A stretch of 64,000 bases of DNA, from NCBI GenBank assembly GCA_964600365.1, contig CAZRJG010000004.1, positions 1 to 64,000 on the forward strand, read 5' to 3'. Shown here one piece after another: positions 56,180 to 64,000 of this stretch. This DNA is from GCA-020352575 sp964600365. Its GTDB lineage: Bacteria > Actinomycetota > Acidimicrobiia > Spongiisociales > JAENVV01. The notes under the pieces are model-generated. The model was given only the letters and a program-made list of their open reading frames with translations. It was not told the origin of the DNA and ran no database searches. Each line of letters starts with the position of its first letter. Position 1 is the stretch's first letter. Both the position numbers and the translations under genes were made by a program.

Positions 56180-57100
56180 ATGGCCCGTATCGTCGTCACC
56201 GAGTTCATGGACGAAGCCCCGTTGGGCCTCGCCTCCGAGCACGATGTGGTGTTCGACCCCTCGCTCCACGCCAACCGCGGTCGCCTCCTCGATGCCGTCG
56301 GCGACGCGGACGCGGTCATCGTCCGCAACAAGACCCAGGTGGACGGCGAGTTGCTCGACGCCTCGCCTCGACTGCGGGTGGTCGGAAGGCTGGGGGTGGG
56401 GCTCGACAACATCGACCTCGACGCCTGCGCTGCTCGGGGTGTCGTCGTGCGCCCAGCGACCGGAGCGAACTCCATCGCCGTGGCCGAGTACGTGCTGGGG
56501 GCGATGCTCATGCTCCGGAGGGGTGTGTTCGGAGCGACTGGCCGGATGGCAGCGGGGGAGTGGCCCCGGACCGAGCTGCTCGGTTGCGAGTTGCACGGCG
56601 CCGTGCTCGGCCTGGTTGGCTACGGCGGGATCGCCCGCGAGGTCGCAACCCGGGCAGCGGCATTCGGTATGCGGGTCGTCGCGTACGACCCCTTTCTCGA
56701 CCCGGGCGCAGACTGGAGCCCTGCTGCCCAGGCCTCGCTCGAAGCGGTGCTGGGGGGCGCGGACGTCGTGAGCCTCCACGTGCCGCTCACCGAGGAGACA
56801 CGTGGGCTCATTGACATGGCTGCCATCGCCTCGATGCGTGACTCGGCGATCGTCATCAACACCTCCCGAGGAGGCATCGTGGACGAGTCGGCTGTCGTCG
56901 CCGCGCTCCGCGCCGGTGGACTCGGCGGTGCAGCCCTCGACGTGTTCGACGAAGAACCCCCGTCGCCGGACCGTGTGGCAATGTTCGTCGGCGTTCCCAA
57001 CCTCGTTCTCTCCCCGCACGTCGCGGGGATCACTCGCGAGGCGAACGTGCGGGTCTCGCGGGTGACGGTGGAGGCCGTCCTGGAGGAACTCGGTCGATGA
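56180..57100 (+). CDS. D-2-hydroxyacid dehydrogenase
   Basis: 306 residues. VVGRLGVGLDNIDLDACAARGV, the dinucleotide motif GLVGYGGIAREVATRAAAFGM, the catalytic Arg in NTSRGGIVDESAVV, Glu in LDVFDEEPP and His in LSPHVAGITRE are intact; the fold is that of phosphoglycerate/hydroxypyruvate reductases, without the SerA C-terminal regulatory domain. Substrate uncertain. ATG 56180 is fixed by the -10 spacing and protein alignment; the operon continues by 4-bp overlap. Confidence 0.9.
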   Translation: MARIVVTEFMDEAPLGLASEHDVVFDPSLHANRGRLLDAVGDADAVIVRNKTQVDGELLDASPRLRVVGRLGVGLDNIDLDACAARGVVVRPATGANSIAVAEYVLGAMLMLRRGVFGATGRMAAGEWPRTELLGCELHGAVLGLVGYGGIAREVATRAAAFGMRVVAYDPFLDPGADWSPAAQASLEAVLGGADVVSLHVPLTEETRGLIDMAAIASMRDSAIVINTSRGGIVDESAVVAALRAGGLGGAALDVFDEEPPSPDRVAMFVGVPNLVLSPHVAGITREANVRVSRVTVEAVLEELGR

Positions 57101-57981
57101 GCGTGGTGCTCTCCGCCGGACTCGCGGTCCACGATCTGGTCTTCAAGGTCGAGTCCATCCCGTCGGGCGAGGGGAAGGCCTTCGCGTCCTCGGTGGAGGA
57201 GACTGCCGGGGGGCCTGCTGCCGTGGCAGCCATCGCAGCCGCTCGGCTCGGGAGTGACGTGCGCCTCGTCGCCATGGTGGGGACGGATCCTCGTGGAGAC
57301 GCCTTGCTTGCCGATCTCGAGGCTGAGGGCGTGGACGTCGGATCGGTGATTCGCTCGGGCTCGGCCGGCACCCCGGTCTCAGCGATCCTCGTGGATGCCG
57401 CGGGAGGGCGTCGCATCGTCAACCACACCGACCCGGGACTCCACGACGGCCCCTACGAGGTCCCCGACCTCGACGGAGTCGACGCGGTCCTCGTCGACTC
57501 CCGCTGGCCGACCATGGGGCTTGCCCTGCTCGACGCATCCCGGATCGCGGGGATACCGGGCGTCCTCGACCTCGATGTCTCGCCCGATCCCGAGGCGCTC
57601 CGTCCCCTCGCCCGTGCGGCGAGCCATGTCATCGCGAGTGCTGCGGCGCTCGCGGCACACACGGGGGAGGGCGATCCGGAGGCGGGACTGCTCACCTTCG
57701 ACGGACCCGGGGAGGTGGCCGTCACCGATGGGCCCGAACCGGTGCGCCTCCGCCGAGGCGGGGCACTCGTTGAGATCCCTCCCGTCCCCACGACCGTGGT
57801 GAACACCCTGGGCGCAGGTGATGTCTTCCACGGCGCTGCTGCCCACGCCCTCGCCAGGGGTGACTCGATGGAGGATGCCCTCGCGTTCGCAACGAGCGCT
57901 GCCGCGTACGCGTGCGCACACGGTGGGGGACGGGTGGGCGCCCCCACGGCCGACGCATTGACCCGATGGAGGAACGACTGA
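57097..57981 (+). CDS. PfkB-family sugar kinase
   Basis: 294 residues. The first PfkB signature region is GGPAAVAAIAAARLGSDV and the second is NTLGAGDVFHGAAAHALA with the catalytic Asp. Relatives phosphorylate ribose, fructose, 2-keto-3-deoxygluconate or 6-deoxy-6-sulfofructose. It lies between the dehydrogenase (ATGA overlap) and the aldolase (one-base overlap), so its product is probably the aldolase substrate. Confidence 0.9.
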   Translation: MSVVLSAGLAVHDLVFKVESIPSGEGKAFASSVEETAGGPAAVAAIAAARLGSDVRLVAMVGTDPRGDALLADLEAEGVDVGSVIRSGSAGTPVSAILVDAAGGRRIVNHTDPGLHDGPYEVPDLDGVDAVLVDSRWPTMGLALLDASRIAGIPGVLDLDVSPDPEALRPLARAASHVIASAAALAAHTGEGDPEAGLLTFDGPGEVAVTDGPEPVRLRRGGALVEIPPVPTTVVNTLGAGDVFHGAAAHALARGDSMEDALAFATSAAAYACAHGGGRVGAPTADALTRWRND

Positions 57982-59015
57982 TGGAGATGAGTGGAGGCAA
58001 GCTCTGGGGCATGCGGCGACTCGCCGATCCCGCCGGCAGGTTCAAGATGCTGGCCGCCGACCAGCGGCCGCCGATAAAGGCCCTCGTTGCGGAGCGCCGT
58101 GGCGTCGGTGAGGCGCCGTGGGAGGACGTGGCCGGGGTGAAGGCGGCCATCGTCGAGGAACTCGGCGGTGGGGCGTCGGCCATCCTGGTGGATCCCCACT
58201 TCGCCTACCCGGTGACGATCGGTGGGTTCCCCGGCGCCACCGGCCTCATCCTGACGCTCGAGGACTCCGTCTTCGACGAGACCCCGGCGGGTCGCAAGAG
58301 CTTCGAGATCGACGACTGGTCGGTGGCGAAGATCCGTCGCGTCGGTGGCGACGCGGTGAAGGTCCTCGCCTGGTACCGACCCGACGCCGCCCCGGAGGTC
58401 AATGCGCACCAGAGGGCATTCGTCGCAGCGGTCGGCGATGCCTGCCGCCGGTGGGACGTTCCCTTCGTCTTCGAGCTCCTCGTCTACCCGTTCCCCGGCG
58501 AGTCGGGGCACACCACCGACTACGTCGAGCAGCCGGCGAAGCGGATCGACCATGTCCTGGAGTCCGTGGCAACATTCGCCGCCCCCGAGTTCGGGGTGGA
58601 CGTCTTCAAGCTCGAGAGCCCGCTGCCCGCTGCCTCGATCCCCGAAGAGGACGACGCCGACGTGCAGGCAGCCTTCGATGAGCTGGGGCGCCTTGCAGGG
58701 CGTCCGTGGGTGATGCTGAGCGCGGGTGCGACCGCCGCCGAGTTCCGGCGTGTGCTCGAGCACGCCTTCCGGGCAGGAGCGAGTGGCTACCTCGCCGGTC
58801 GGGCGATCTGGTGGGATGCGTTCCAGTCGTTCCCCGACATGGCGGCCATGCGCTCCGGACTTGCGCACGAGGGAGTCGCCTACATGTCCGACCTCAATGC
58901 CCTCACAGATGCGGCAGCGACCCCGTGGCAGGACCATCCGGTCTTCGGCCCCGACGGGCCGCAGCTCGCCGACGCCGGGCCCGGGTTCCGCCACGCCTAC
59001 GGGGCGCCGTCGTGA
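57981..59015 (+). CDS. Class I aldolase of the LacD/YihT family
   Basis: 344 residues. The TIM barrel begins after GKLWGMRRLADPAGRFKMLAADQRP, a start shared by tagatose-bisphosphate aldolases and sulfofructosephosphate aldolase. The Schiff-base Lys is Lys210 in VDVFKLESPLP, and the phosphate-binding region is VMLSAGATAAEF with GASGYLAGRAIWW. It would split a ketose phosphate into dihydroxyacetone phosphate and an aldehyde. The ATG at 57981 has GGAGG 8 bases upstream; ATG 57987 is possible. It is translationally coupled to both neighbours. Confidence 0.87.
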   Translation: MEMSGGKLWGMRRLADPAGRFKMLAADQRPPIKALVAERRGVGEAPWEDVAGVKAAIVEELGGGASAILVDPHFAYPVTIGGFPGATGLILTLEDSVFDETPAGRKSFEIDDWSVAKIRRVGGDAVKVLAWYRPDAAPEVNAHQRAFVAAVGDACRRWDVPFVFELLVYPFPGESGHTTDYVEQPAKRIDHVLESVATFAAPEFGVDVFKLESPLPAASIPEEDDADVQAAFDELGRLAGRPWVMLSAGATAAEFRRVLEHAFRAGASGYLAGRAIWWDAFQSFPDMAAMRSGLAHEGVAYMSDLNALTDAAATPWQDHPVFGPDGPQLADAGPGFRHAYGAPS

Positions 59016-60340
59016 GGATTGGCGTCGCTGCAATCGGACGTCCCACGTTCGACGTCCCCTTCGCCGAGGGGATGGTGGGTGCGGCCCTCGACGCGCTCGG
59101 GTCCCTTCCGCACGAGGTGATCGTGCACGATGGCCTCGCCCTCTCGCCCGAAGCCTCCGCCGTCGCAGCCGGAGCGCTGGCGGCAGAGGCACCCGACGCA
59201 GTGCTGGTGCTCCTCGCGACCTTCACCGACTCGACCCTCGTCGAACCGTTCCGCGCAGCCACGGATGGGCCGCTCGTGCTCTGGTCGTTCCCCGAGGAGA
59301 GGACCGGGGGTCGGCTCCGCCTCAACTCGCTCTGTGGCCTCAACCTTGGCGCCTACGCCCTCGATGGGGACGTCCGCGGCATGTATCGGGCTCCGTCTCC
59401 CGACGCGGTGGGCGGCCTGGCCGCCCTGCTCGCACGCCCTGCGGACAGCCGGGCCCCAACGGGTGCGCCCGTGGCCCACACCGGTGCCAGCCCACTCGCC
59501 GGTCAGACGGTCGGCGTGATCGGCGATCCGCCAACCGGCTTCGGGCCCTGCCGGTACGACGACGAGGAGGTCGCTGCGCTGCTTGGGATGCGCGTGGATC
59601 GGGTCGAGCTCGAGGACCTGTTCGATGACGCCCGTGGCCGGGATGGGGCCCCTGTCGGGGCACCGCCCGAGGGCATCGATGTGCTCGATGATGGTGGCGT
59701 GGCCCGCAGCTACGCCCTCCACCGGTCGCTGCGCGCGCTCGTCGAGGCAAGGGGCTGGTCCGGCCTGGCGACCCGGTGCTGGCCCGAGTGCTTCACCGAG
59801 TACGGCTCCGCCGCGTGCGCGGCCCAGGGCCTCCTCGCCGACGATGGCATCCCGGCGTGTTGCGAGGCCGATGTGTACGGATCCATCACGGCACTCCTCC
59901 TCCAGGAGGTCCTCCCCGCTCCGGCGTTCGTGGCCGACCTCGTCCACCTGGACGAGCAGGACGACACCGCGGTCATGTGGCATTGTGGGGTGGCGGCCCC
60001 GTCGCTCGCCGCCGGGCCGGTCGGAGCGACGGTCCATTCCAATCGCCTCCAGCCGCTCCTCCACGAGTTCACCCTCAAGCCCGGCGTCGTGACGCTCGCC
60101 CGACTGAGCCGGAGCCCGAGTGGTCATCGCCTCGTCGTGGGCGAGGGTGAGATGCTGGACCGCCCCCTCCCCTTCGGCGGCACGGCGGGGGTCATGCAGA
60201 TGAAGCGGCCTGTCGGCGACGTCGTCGACCTCATGGTGAGCGAACGGCTCGACCACCACTATGGCCTCGCATATGGCGCGGCCGCCGGAGCGCTCGAGGC
60301 GGTTGCCGATGCCGTGGGGCTCCCCGTGGTCCGTCTCTGA
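59012..60340 (+). CDS. L-fucose/arabinose isomerase-like protein
   Basis: 442 residues from the GTG at 59012 that overlaps the aldolase stop (GTGA). The protein resembles the FucI/AraA superfamily: an N-terminal Rossmann-like part (IGVAAIGRPTFDVPFAEGM), a middle with CWPECFTEYGSAACAAQGLLADDGIPACCEADVYG, metal-ligand positions, and a C-terminal beta-barrel region. In this operon an aldose-ketose isomerisation before the kinase and aldolase is the expected role. Substrate unknown; the superfamily is diverse, including non-isomerase members. Confidence 0.75.
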   Translation: MRIGVAAIGRPTFDVPFAEGMVGAALDALGSLPHEVIVHDGLALSPEASAVAAGALAAEAPDAVLVLLATFTDSTLVEPFRAATDGPLVLWSFPEERTGGRLRLNSLCGLNLGAYALDGDVRGMYRAPSPDAVGGLAALLARPADSRAPTGAPVAHTGASPLAGQTVGVIGDPPTGFGPCRYDDEEVAALLGMRVDRVELEDLFDDARGRDGAPVGAPPEGIDVLDDGGVARSYALHRSLRALVEARGWSGLATRCWPECFTEYGSAACAAQGLLADDGIPACCEADVYGSITALLLQEVLPAPAFVADLVHLDEQDDTAVMWHCGVAAPSLAAGPVGATVHSNRLQPLLHEFTLKPGVVTLARLSRSPSGHRLVVGEGEMLDRPLPFGGTAGVMQMKRPVGDVVDLMVSERLDHHYGLAYGAAAGALEAVADAVGLPVVRL

Positions 60341-60359
60341 CGCTGCGAAGATGTCCTCG

Positions 60360-61334
60360 ATGCGAGCGATCCTTGTCACCGACGAGCCCGCGTACGGCGC
60401 GGCGCTCGCCGACGTTGCCGAAGCCGACCTCCCCGCGGGCGAGGTGGTGGTCGACGTCGCCCACTCGACCCTCAACTACAAGGACAGCCTTGCGGTCACG
60501 GGTGCGTCACCGGTGGTCCGACGCTTCCCGATGGTTCCCGGGATCGACTGGGTCGGGACGGTGCGCGTGAGCCACTCCGACGAGGTCCCCGTGGGCAGCC
60601 AGGTGGTGCTGAACGGATGGGGGGTCGGAGAGACCCACTGGGGTGGGTATGCCGAGCGCGCCTCTGCGCAGGCTGACTGGCTGGTGCCGCTGCCCGACGC
60701 GATCAGCCCTGCGCGGGCCATGGCGATCGGCACGGCGGGCTACACCGCCATGCTCTGCGTGATGGCACTCGAGGAGCACGGCGTCCGCCCGGACGCCGGC
60801 CCGGTCCTCGTCACCGGTGCCGCCGGGGGGGTCGGGAGCGTTGCGGTCTCCCTCCTCGCCGGATTGGGGTTCGAGGTCACTGCGTCCACGGGCAGACCCG
60901 CCGAGTCGGGGTACCTCCGGGACCTCGGGGCATCGGAGGTCATCGATCGGGCCGAGTTGTCCGAGCCCGGTCGGCCCTTCGGGAGGGAACGGTGGGTGGG
61001 GGCCGTCGACGCAGTGGGCAGCACCACCCTTGCGAACGTGCTGGCCACGACCTCCTACGGCGGGACGGTTGCTGCGTGTGGGCTGGCCCAGGGTCCCGAT
61101 CTCCCCGCCACCGTGCTGCCGTTCATCCTGCGAGGGGTGACCCTCGCAGGCGTCGACTCGGTGCGCTGCCCCCGCCCCAAGCGGCTGGAGGCGTGGCGTC
61201 GGCTTGCCGCGGACCTCGACCTCGACGCACTCGATGCCATGTCCTCCCGCGTCGGACTCGCAGACGTACTCGACCTCGCTCCACGGCAACTCGCCGGTGA
61301 GGTGCGCGGCCGTACCGTGATCGACCTCCACTGA
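60360..61334 (+). CDS. AcuI/YhdH-type MDR oxidoreductase
   Basis: 324 residues. STLNYKDSLAVTG, PMVPGIDWVGTV, GWGVGETHWGGYAERA and LVTGAAGGVGSVAVSLL are the signature blocks of acryloyl-CoA reductase AcuI and YhdH; no zinc ligands. It reduces an activated alkene with NADPH. An ATG at 60351 would add three residues; MRAILV at 60360 matches the usual family start. It follows the isomerase gene by 19 bases; the role within the sugar module is not clear. Confidence 0.88.
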   Translation: MRAILVTDEPAYGAALADVAEADLPAGEVVVDVAHSTLNYKDSLAVTGASPVVRRFPMVPGIDWVGTVRVSHSDEVPVGSQVVLNGWGVGETHWGGYAERASAQADWLVPLPDAISPARAMAIGTAGYTAMLCVMALEEHGVRPDAGPVLVTGAAGGVGSVAVSLLAGLGFEVTASTGRPAESGYLRDLGASEVIDRAELSEPGRPFGRERWVGAVDAVGSTTLANVLATTSYGGTVAACGLAQGPDLPATVLPFILRGVTLAGVDSVRCPRPKRLEAWRRLAADLDLDALDAMSSRVGLADVLDLAPRQLAGEVRGRTVIDLH

Positions 61335-61336
61335 TC

Positions 61337-63781
61337 GTGGATCGCATCACCTCCGACTCCGCCCGCAGATCGGGCACGCTGGGGACCTTCGCGGGTGTCT
61401 TCACCCCGTCTGTGCTCACGATCCTTGGCATCATCCTCTTCCTCCGGACCGGGTACGTGGTCGGGAGTGCAGGCCTCCTCGGGGCCCTCGCCATCATCGG
61501 GATCGCCACTGCGGTGTCGGTCCTCACGAGCCTCTCGCTGTCGGCCATCGCCACGAACTTCGAGGTGCGGGGCGGCGGTGACTACTACCTCATCTCCCGC
61601 ACCCTTGGCCTGGAGTTCGGGGGAGCCCTCGGGGTGGTCCTCTTCCTCGCCCAGACCGTGTCGATCGGGTTCTATGCCATCGGCTTCGCGGAGGCACTCA
61701 CGACGACCCTCGACTGGGAGTCGGCGGTCCTCCAGCAGGTGATCGCCGGGGTCGCCGTCGTCGGGCTGTTCGGCCTCGCGTGGTTGGGGGCCGACTGGGC
61801 ATCCCGATTCCAGTTCGGGGTCATGGCGATCCTCGTCCTCGCCCTCGGGTCGTTCTATCTCGGTGCCTTCGATCGCTTCGACCCCGACACGCTCTCATCG
61901 GGCCTGGGGCCATTGTCCGGCGGCGACGGGTTCTGGGTGGTCTTTGCGATCTTCTTCCCAGCGATCACCGGGTTCACCCAGGGGGTGAGCATGAGCGGGG
62001 ACCTCCGCAACCCGGGGAGGAGCCTCCCGCGAGGCACGTTCGCCGCCGTCGGCCTCTCCACGATCGTTTACCTCTCGGTGGCCATCCTCTTCGCCGGAGC
62101 GGCGCCCCAGGCCGAACTCGCGACGGGCGACGGGGTCATGCGGGGGATCTCGGCATCCTCCTTCCTCATCGATGCCGGCGTGATCGCGGCCACCCTTTCG
62201 TCGGCGATGGCATCGTTCCTGGGTGCGCCCCGCATCCTCCAGTCCCTCGCGTCCGATCGGATCTTCCCACTGCTCAATCCCTTCGCCCACGGCCACGGGG
62301 AGACGAGCAATCCGCGCCGTGGCGTGCTGGTGAGCCTGGCGATCGCCCTCGGCGTGGTCGCCCTCGGCAACCTCAACCTCGTCGCCCCGATCGTGTCGAT
62401 GTTCTTCCTCATCTCCTATGGGCTGCTCAACTACGCCACGTACTTCGAGGCCCGTTCGAAGAGTCCGTCCTTCCGTCCCCGCTTCCGCTTCTACAACCCG
62501 AAGGTGTCGCTCATCGGGTCACTTCTCTGCGCCGTGGTGATCATCGCGATCAACCCCACGGCGGGCGGGCTCGCTGCGCTGTTGCTGTTCGGGATCTACC
62601 AGTACCTGCGATCCCGCCCCCGTCCGGAGCGGTGGGTTGCCTCGACCCGGGCCCACCACTTCCAGCGGGCGCGGGAGTCGCTGTCTGCGATGGGACCGGA
62701 CCAGGACACCGGCCGGAACTGGCGTCCGCAGGTGCTCGTCTTCTCCGCCGACCCCGCCCGACGGGCGCGGCTGCTCCGCTTCGCTTCGTGGATCGAAGGG
62801 GGGAGCGGGTTCACGTGCGCTGTCGAGATCGCACTCGGCCGGGGAGCCGAGGCGCGACGTCGGCAGGAGCGCCTGCGCAACGACCTCCGCAGGCAGATCA
62901 AGTCGCTCGACCTCGAGGCGTTCGCCCTCGTCGTGGAGGCCGAGGACGTGGCGTCGACCATCCCGACCATCGTGCAGTCGGTGGGCCTTGGCGCCATGCG
63001 GGCGAACACGGTGCTCTTCAACCGCCCGATCGAGGGCTCCCTTGACGCGAACAGCCTTCGGTCCGTGTCACGACTCGGGGTGAACGTCGCCATGCTCAGC
63101 GCCGAGGACCCGGGGTGGGATGGTCCTGCCACCGACCGGACGATCGACGTGTGGTGGTTCGACGATGACTCGAGTCGCCTCGCGCTCCTCCTCGCCTACC
63201 TCACCACCCGCACCGAGACGTGGTCGTCAGCCCGTATCCGGGTGTGTGCCTCGAATGCCGATGAGGCCTCGCTCGAGGAGTTGCGGGCCTACGTGGAGGA
63301 CATCCGCATCGATGCCGTCTGCGAGGCGATGCCGGGCGGGACGGTCGGGAACGTTGTCGGGGCCTCGCGGGCCGCGGATCTCGTCTTCATGCCGATGCGG
63401 CTCTCGAAGGAGGAGATCCTCGACGGGCATGGCCAGCCCCTCGGTGACCTCTTCGACCGGCTGCCGCAGGCGGCCGGCATCCTCGCCGGACAACGCGTAG
63501 ACCTCGAGGCGGGCCCCGAGTCGGGCGAGGCGTCGGAGATCGCGGCGCTCCAGGAGGCACTCGTCGACGCCGAGGATCGGGCCCGCACCCTCAACCGCGT
63601 GCACGAGAAGCTGCTCGTCCGACACACCGACCTCCGTGCCCGTGCCCCCCGGGACGTGTCGGCGCGTGAGGAGCTCATCGAGGTCGAGGAGGAACTCGCC
63701 ACGGTGCGACGGCGGATCCTCTCCGCCGAGGCCCGCGCCGAGACGGCGCGTCGGGCCCTCGAGGAGAAGGCGATTGGATGA
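61337..63781 (+). CDS. SLC12 (cation-chloride cotransporter)-type amino-acid permease superfamily transporter
   Basis: 814 residues. Twelve membrane segments in residues 1-430 begin GVFTPSVLTILGIILFLRTGYVVG, the start of CCC/SLC12 transporters, with DYYLISRTLGLEFGGALGVVLFLAQT and SVSMSGDLRNPGRSLPRGT as further landmarks. A large cytoplasmic C-terminal domain (430-735, with WRPQVLVFSADPARRARLLRF, typical of bacterial CCC proteins) is followed by a coiled-coil tail (735-814, rich in Glu, Arg, Ala). It moves K+, Na+, Cl- or amino acids; substrate unknown. GTG start 2 bases after the previous gene's stop codon. Confidence 0.85.
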   Translation: MDRITSDSARRSGTLGTFAGVFTPSVLTILGIILFLRTGYVVGSAGLLGALAIIGIATAVSVLTSLSLSAIATNFEVRGGGDYYLISRTLGLEFGGALGVVLFLAQTVSIGFYAIGFAEALTTTLDWESAVLQQVIAGVAVVGLFGLAWLGADWASRFQFGVMAILVLALGSFYLGAFDRFDPDTLSSGLGPLSGGDGFWVVFAIFFPAITGFTQGVSMSGDLRNPGRSLPRGTFAAVGLSTIVYLSVAILFAGAAPQAELATGDGVMRGISASSFLIDAGVIAATLSSAMASFLGAPRILQSLASDRIFPLLNPFAHGHGETSNPRRGVLVSLAIALGVVALGNLNLVAPIVSMFFLISYGLLNYATYFEARSKSPSFRPRFRFYNPKVSLIGSLLCAVVIIAINPTAGGLAALLLFGIYQYLRSRPRPERWVASTRAHHFQRARESLSAMGPDQDTGRNWRPQVLVFSADPARRARLLRFASWIEGGSGFTCAVEIALGRGAEARRRQERLRNDLRRQIKSLDLEAFALVVEAEDVASTIPTIVQSVGLGAMRANTVLFNRPIEGSLDANSLRSVSRLGVNVAMLSAEDPGWDGPATDRTIDVWWFDDDSSRLALLLAYLTTRTETWSSARIRVCASNADEASLEELRAYVEDIRIDAVCEAMPGGTVGNVVGASRAADLVFMPMRLSKEEILDGHGQPLGDLFDRLPQAAGILAGQRVDLEAGPESGEASEIAALQEALVDAEDRARTLNRVHEKLLVRHTDLRARAPRDVSAREELIEVEEELATVRRRILSAEARAETARRALEEKAIG

Positions 63782-63797
63782 TCGGTACGCTCCGCGC

Positions 63798-63848
63798 ATG
63801 AGCTTCACCGATTGGCTGCGGGCACGGATCGAACAGGTCAAGAAGTAG
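63798..63848 (+). CDS. Candidate 16-residue protein with its own -10 box
   Basis: MSFTDWLRARIEQVKK, stop. The frame is short, but TACGCT (63786-63791) ends 6 bases before the ATG, the same arrangement as five larger leaderless genes in the window. The sequence would be an amphipathic basic helix. It starts 16 bases after the transporter stop. With no length statistics possible this is a candidate only. Confidence 0.35.
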   Translation: MSFTDWLRARIEQVKK

Positions 63849-64000
63849 GTTGGCCCGTGAGGTGGTGACCAGTCCGCGCGACCAGCCCGAGGCGGTCGAG
63901 CGCTTGCGGTCCGCCTCGAACTGCTCGTCGACGACCGTGCAGCAGTGGATCTTCCCTCGGACGCCGACGATGTGGCGGTGGCGTCCGAGGACCCGGAGGG
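63849..64000. other. Window edge, no gene assigned
   Basis: On the minus strand one open frame contains GKIHCCTVVDEQFEADRKRS, faintly like the catalytic core of IS3-type transposases, but the frame is short and breaks pattern after VVD. Nothing else is recognisable in 150 bases. Confidence 0.3.

Noticed and set aside
63849..64000. IS3-type transposase fragment on the minus strand
   Set aside because: Only a short GKIHCCTVVD stretch is suggestive and the following residues do not fit; too little sequence at the window edge.
1..64000. CRISPR arrays, rRNA and tRNA genes, intact mobile elements
   Set aside because: Intergenic regions were read for spaced repeats, T-loop sequences and terminal repeats with transposases; none were convincing.

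Overview
The window is a GC-rich (by eye about two thirds G+C), densely coded bacterial chromosome segment. Evidence for an actinobacterial host, perhaps close to Acidimicrobiia: many 4-bp ATGA/GTGA overlaps, TANNNT boxes placed 6-10 bases before start codons (leaderless genes), lipoproteins with Thr/Ala/Asp-rich linkers, and family content (Mrp antiporter, TrkAH, fasciclin lipoprotein, Rieske-like membrane protein). The assignment is an inference; no rRNA, tRNA, CRISPR array or intact insertion sequence was seen.

Region 1 (1-25.2 kb) is a catabolic island. It starts with the end of a solute-binding protein and a TauE-type permease. Three transcription blocks follow: a methylmalonate-semialdehyde-type dehydrogenase; a plus-strand operon 4180-13654 (PEP-utiliser-like protein, GntR regulator, HPr-kinase-like protein, three-subunit molybdenum hydroxylase, cyclase, zinc alcohol dehydrogenase, small phosphatase); and a minus-strand series 22786-13689 (tartrate/isopropylmalate-type dehydrogenase, archaeal-type GAPDH and PGK, cupins, split transketolase, SDR, metallo-hydrolase, MFS exporter), divergent from a pyruvate-phosphate-dikinase-like gene at 23035. 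The same 11-bp palindrome TCGATTATCGA occurs four times, at the head of each block and inside the minus series. I infer one GntR regulon. The substrate is not identifiable from sequence.

Region 2 (25.2-38 kb) mixes intact housekeeping or accessory genes (glutamate dehydrogenase, fasciclin lipoprotein, TetR/oxidoreductase pair, CPA1 antiporter, a small reductase-cupin-hydratase operon, a class V aminotransferase) with decayed genes: Hsp20, endonuclease VIII, a 2TM-domain protein and a DUF2071 protein, two of them with internal deletions.

Region 3 (38-48.6 kb) is a cation-homeostasis block: HTH regulator, Mrp Na+/H+ antiporter operon A-B-C-D-F-(G+E fused), CPA2 antiporter, TrkA and TrkH.

Region 4 (48.6-64 kb) is a sugar block: ABC importer (binding protein, an enlarged MalF-type permease, MalG-type permease), Gfo/Idh/MocA dehydrogenase, GH13 glucosidase, then an operon of 2-hydroxyacid dehydrogenase, PfkB kinase, LacD/YihT-like aldolase, fucose-isomerase-like protein, AcuI-type reductase and an SLC12-type transporter. 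A plausible reading is import of a glucoside, hydrolysis, isomerisation, phosphorylation and aldol cleavage.
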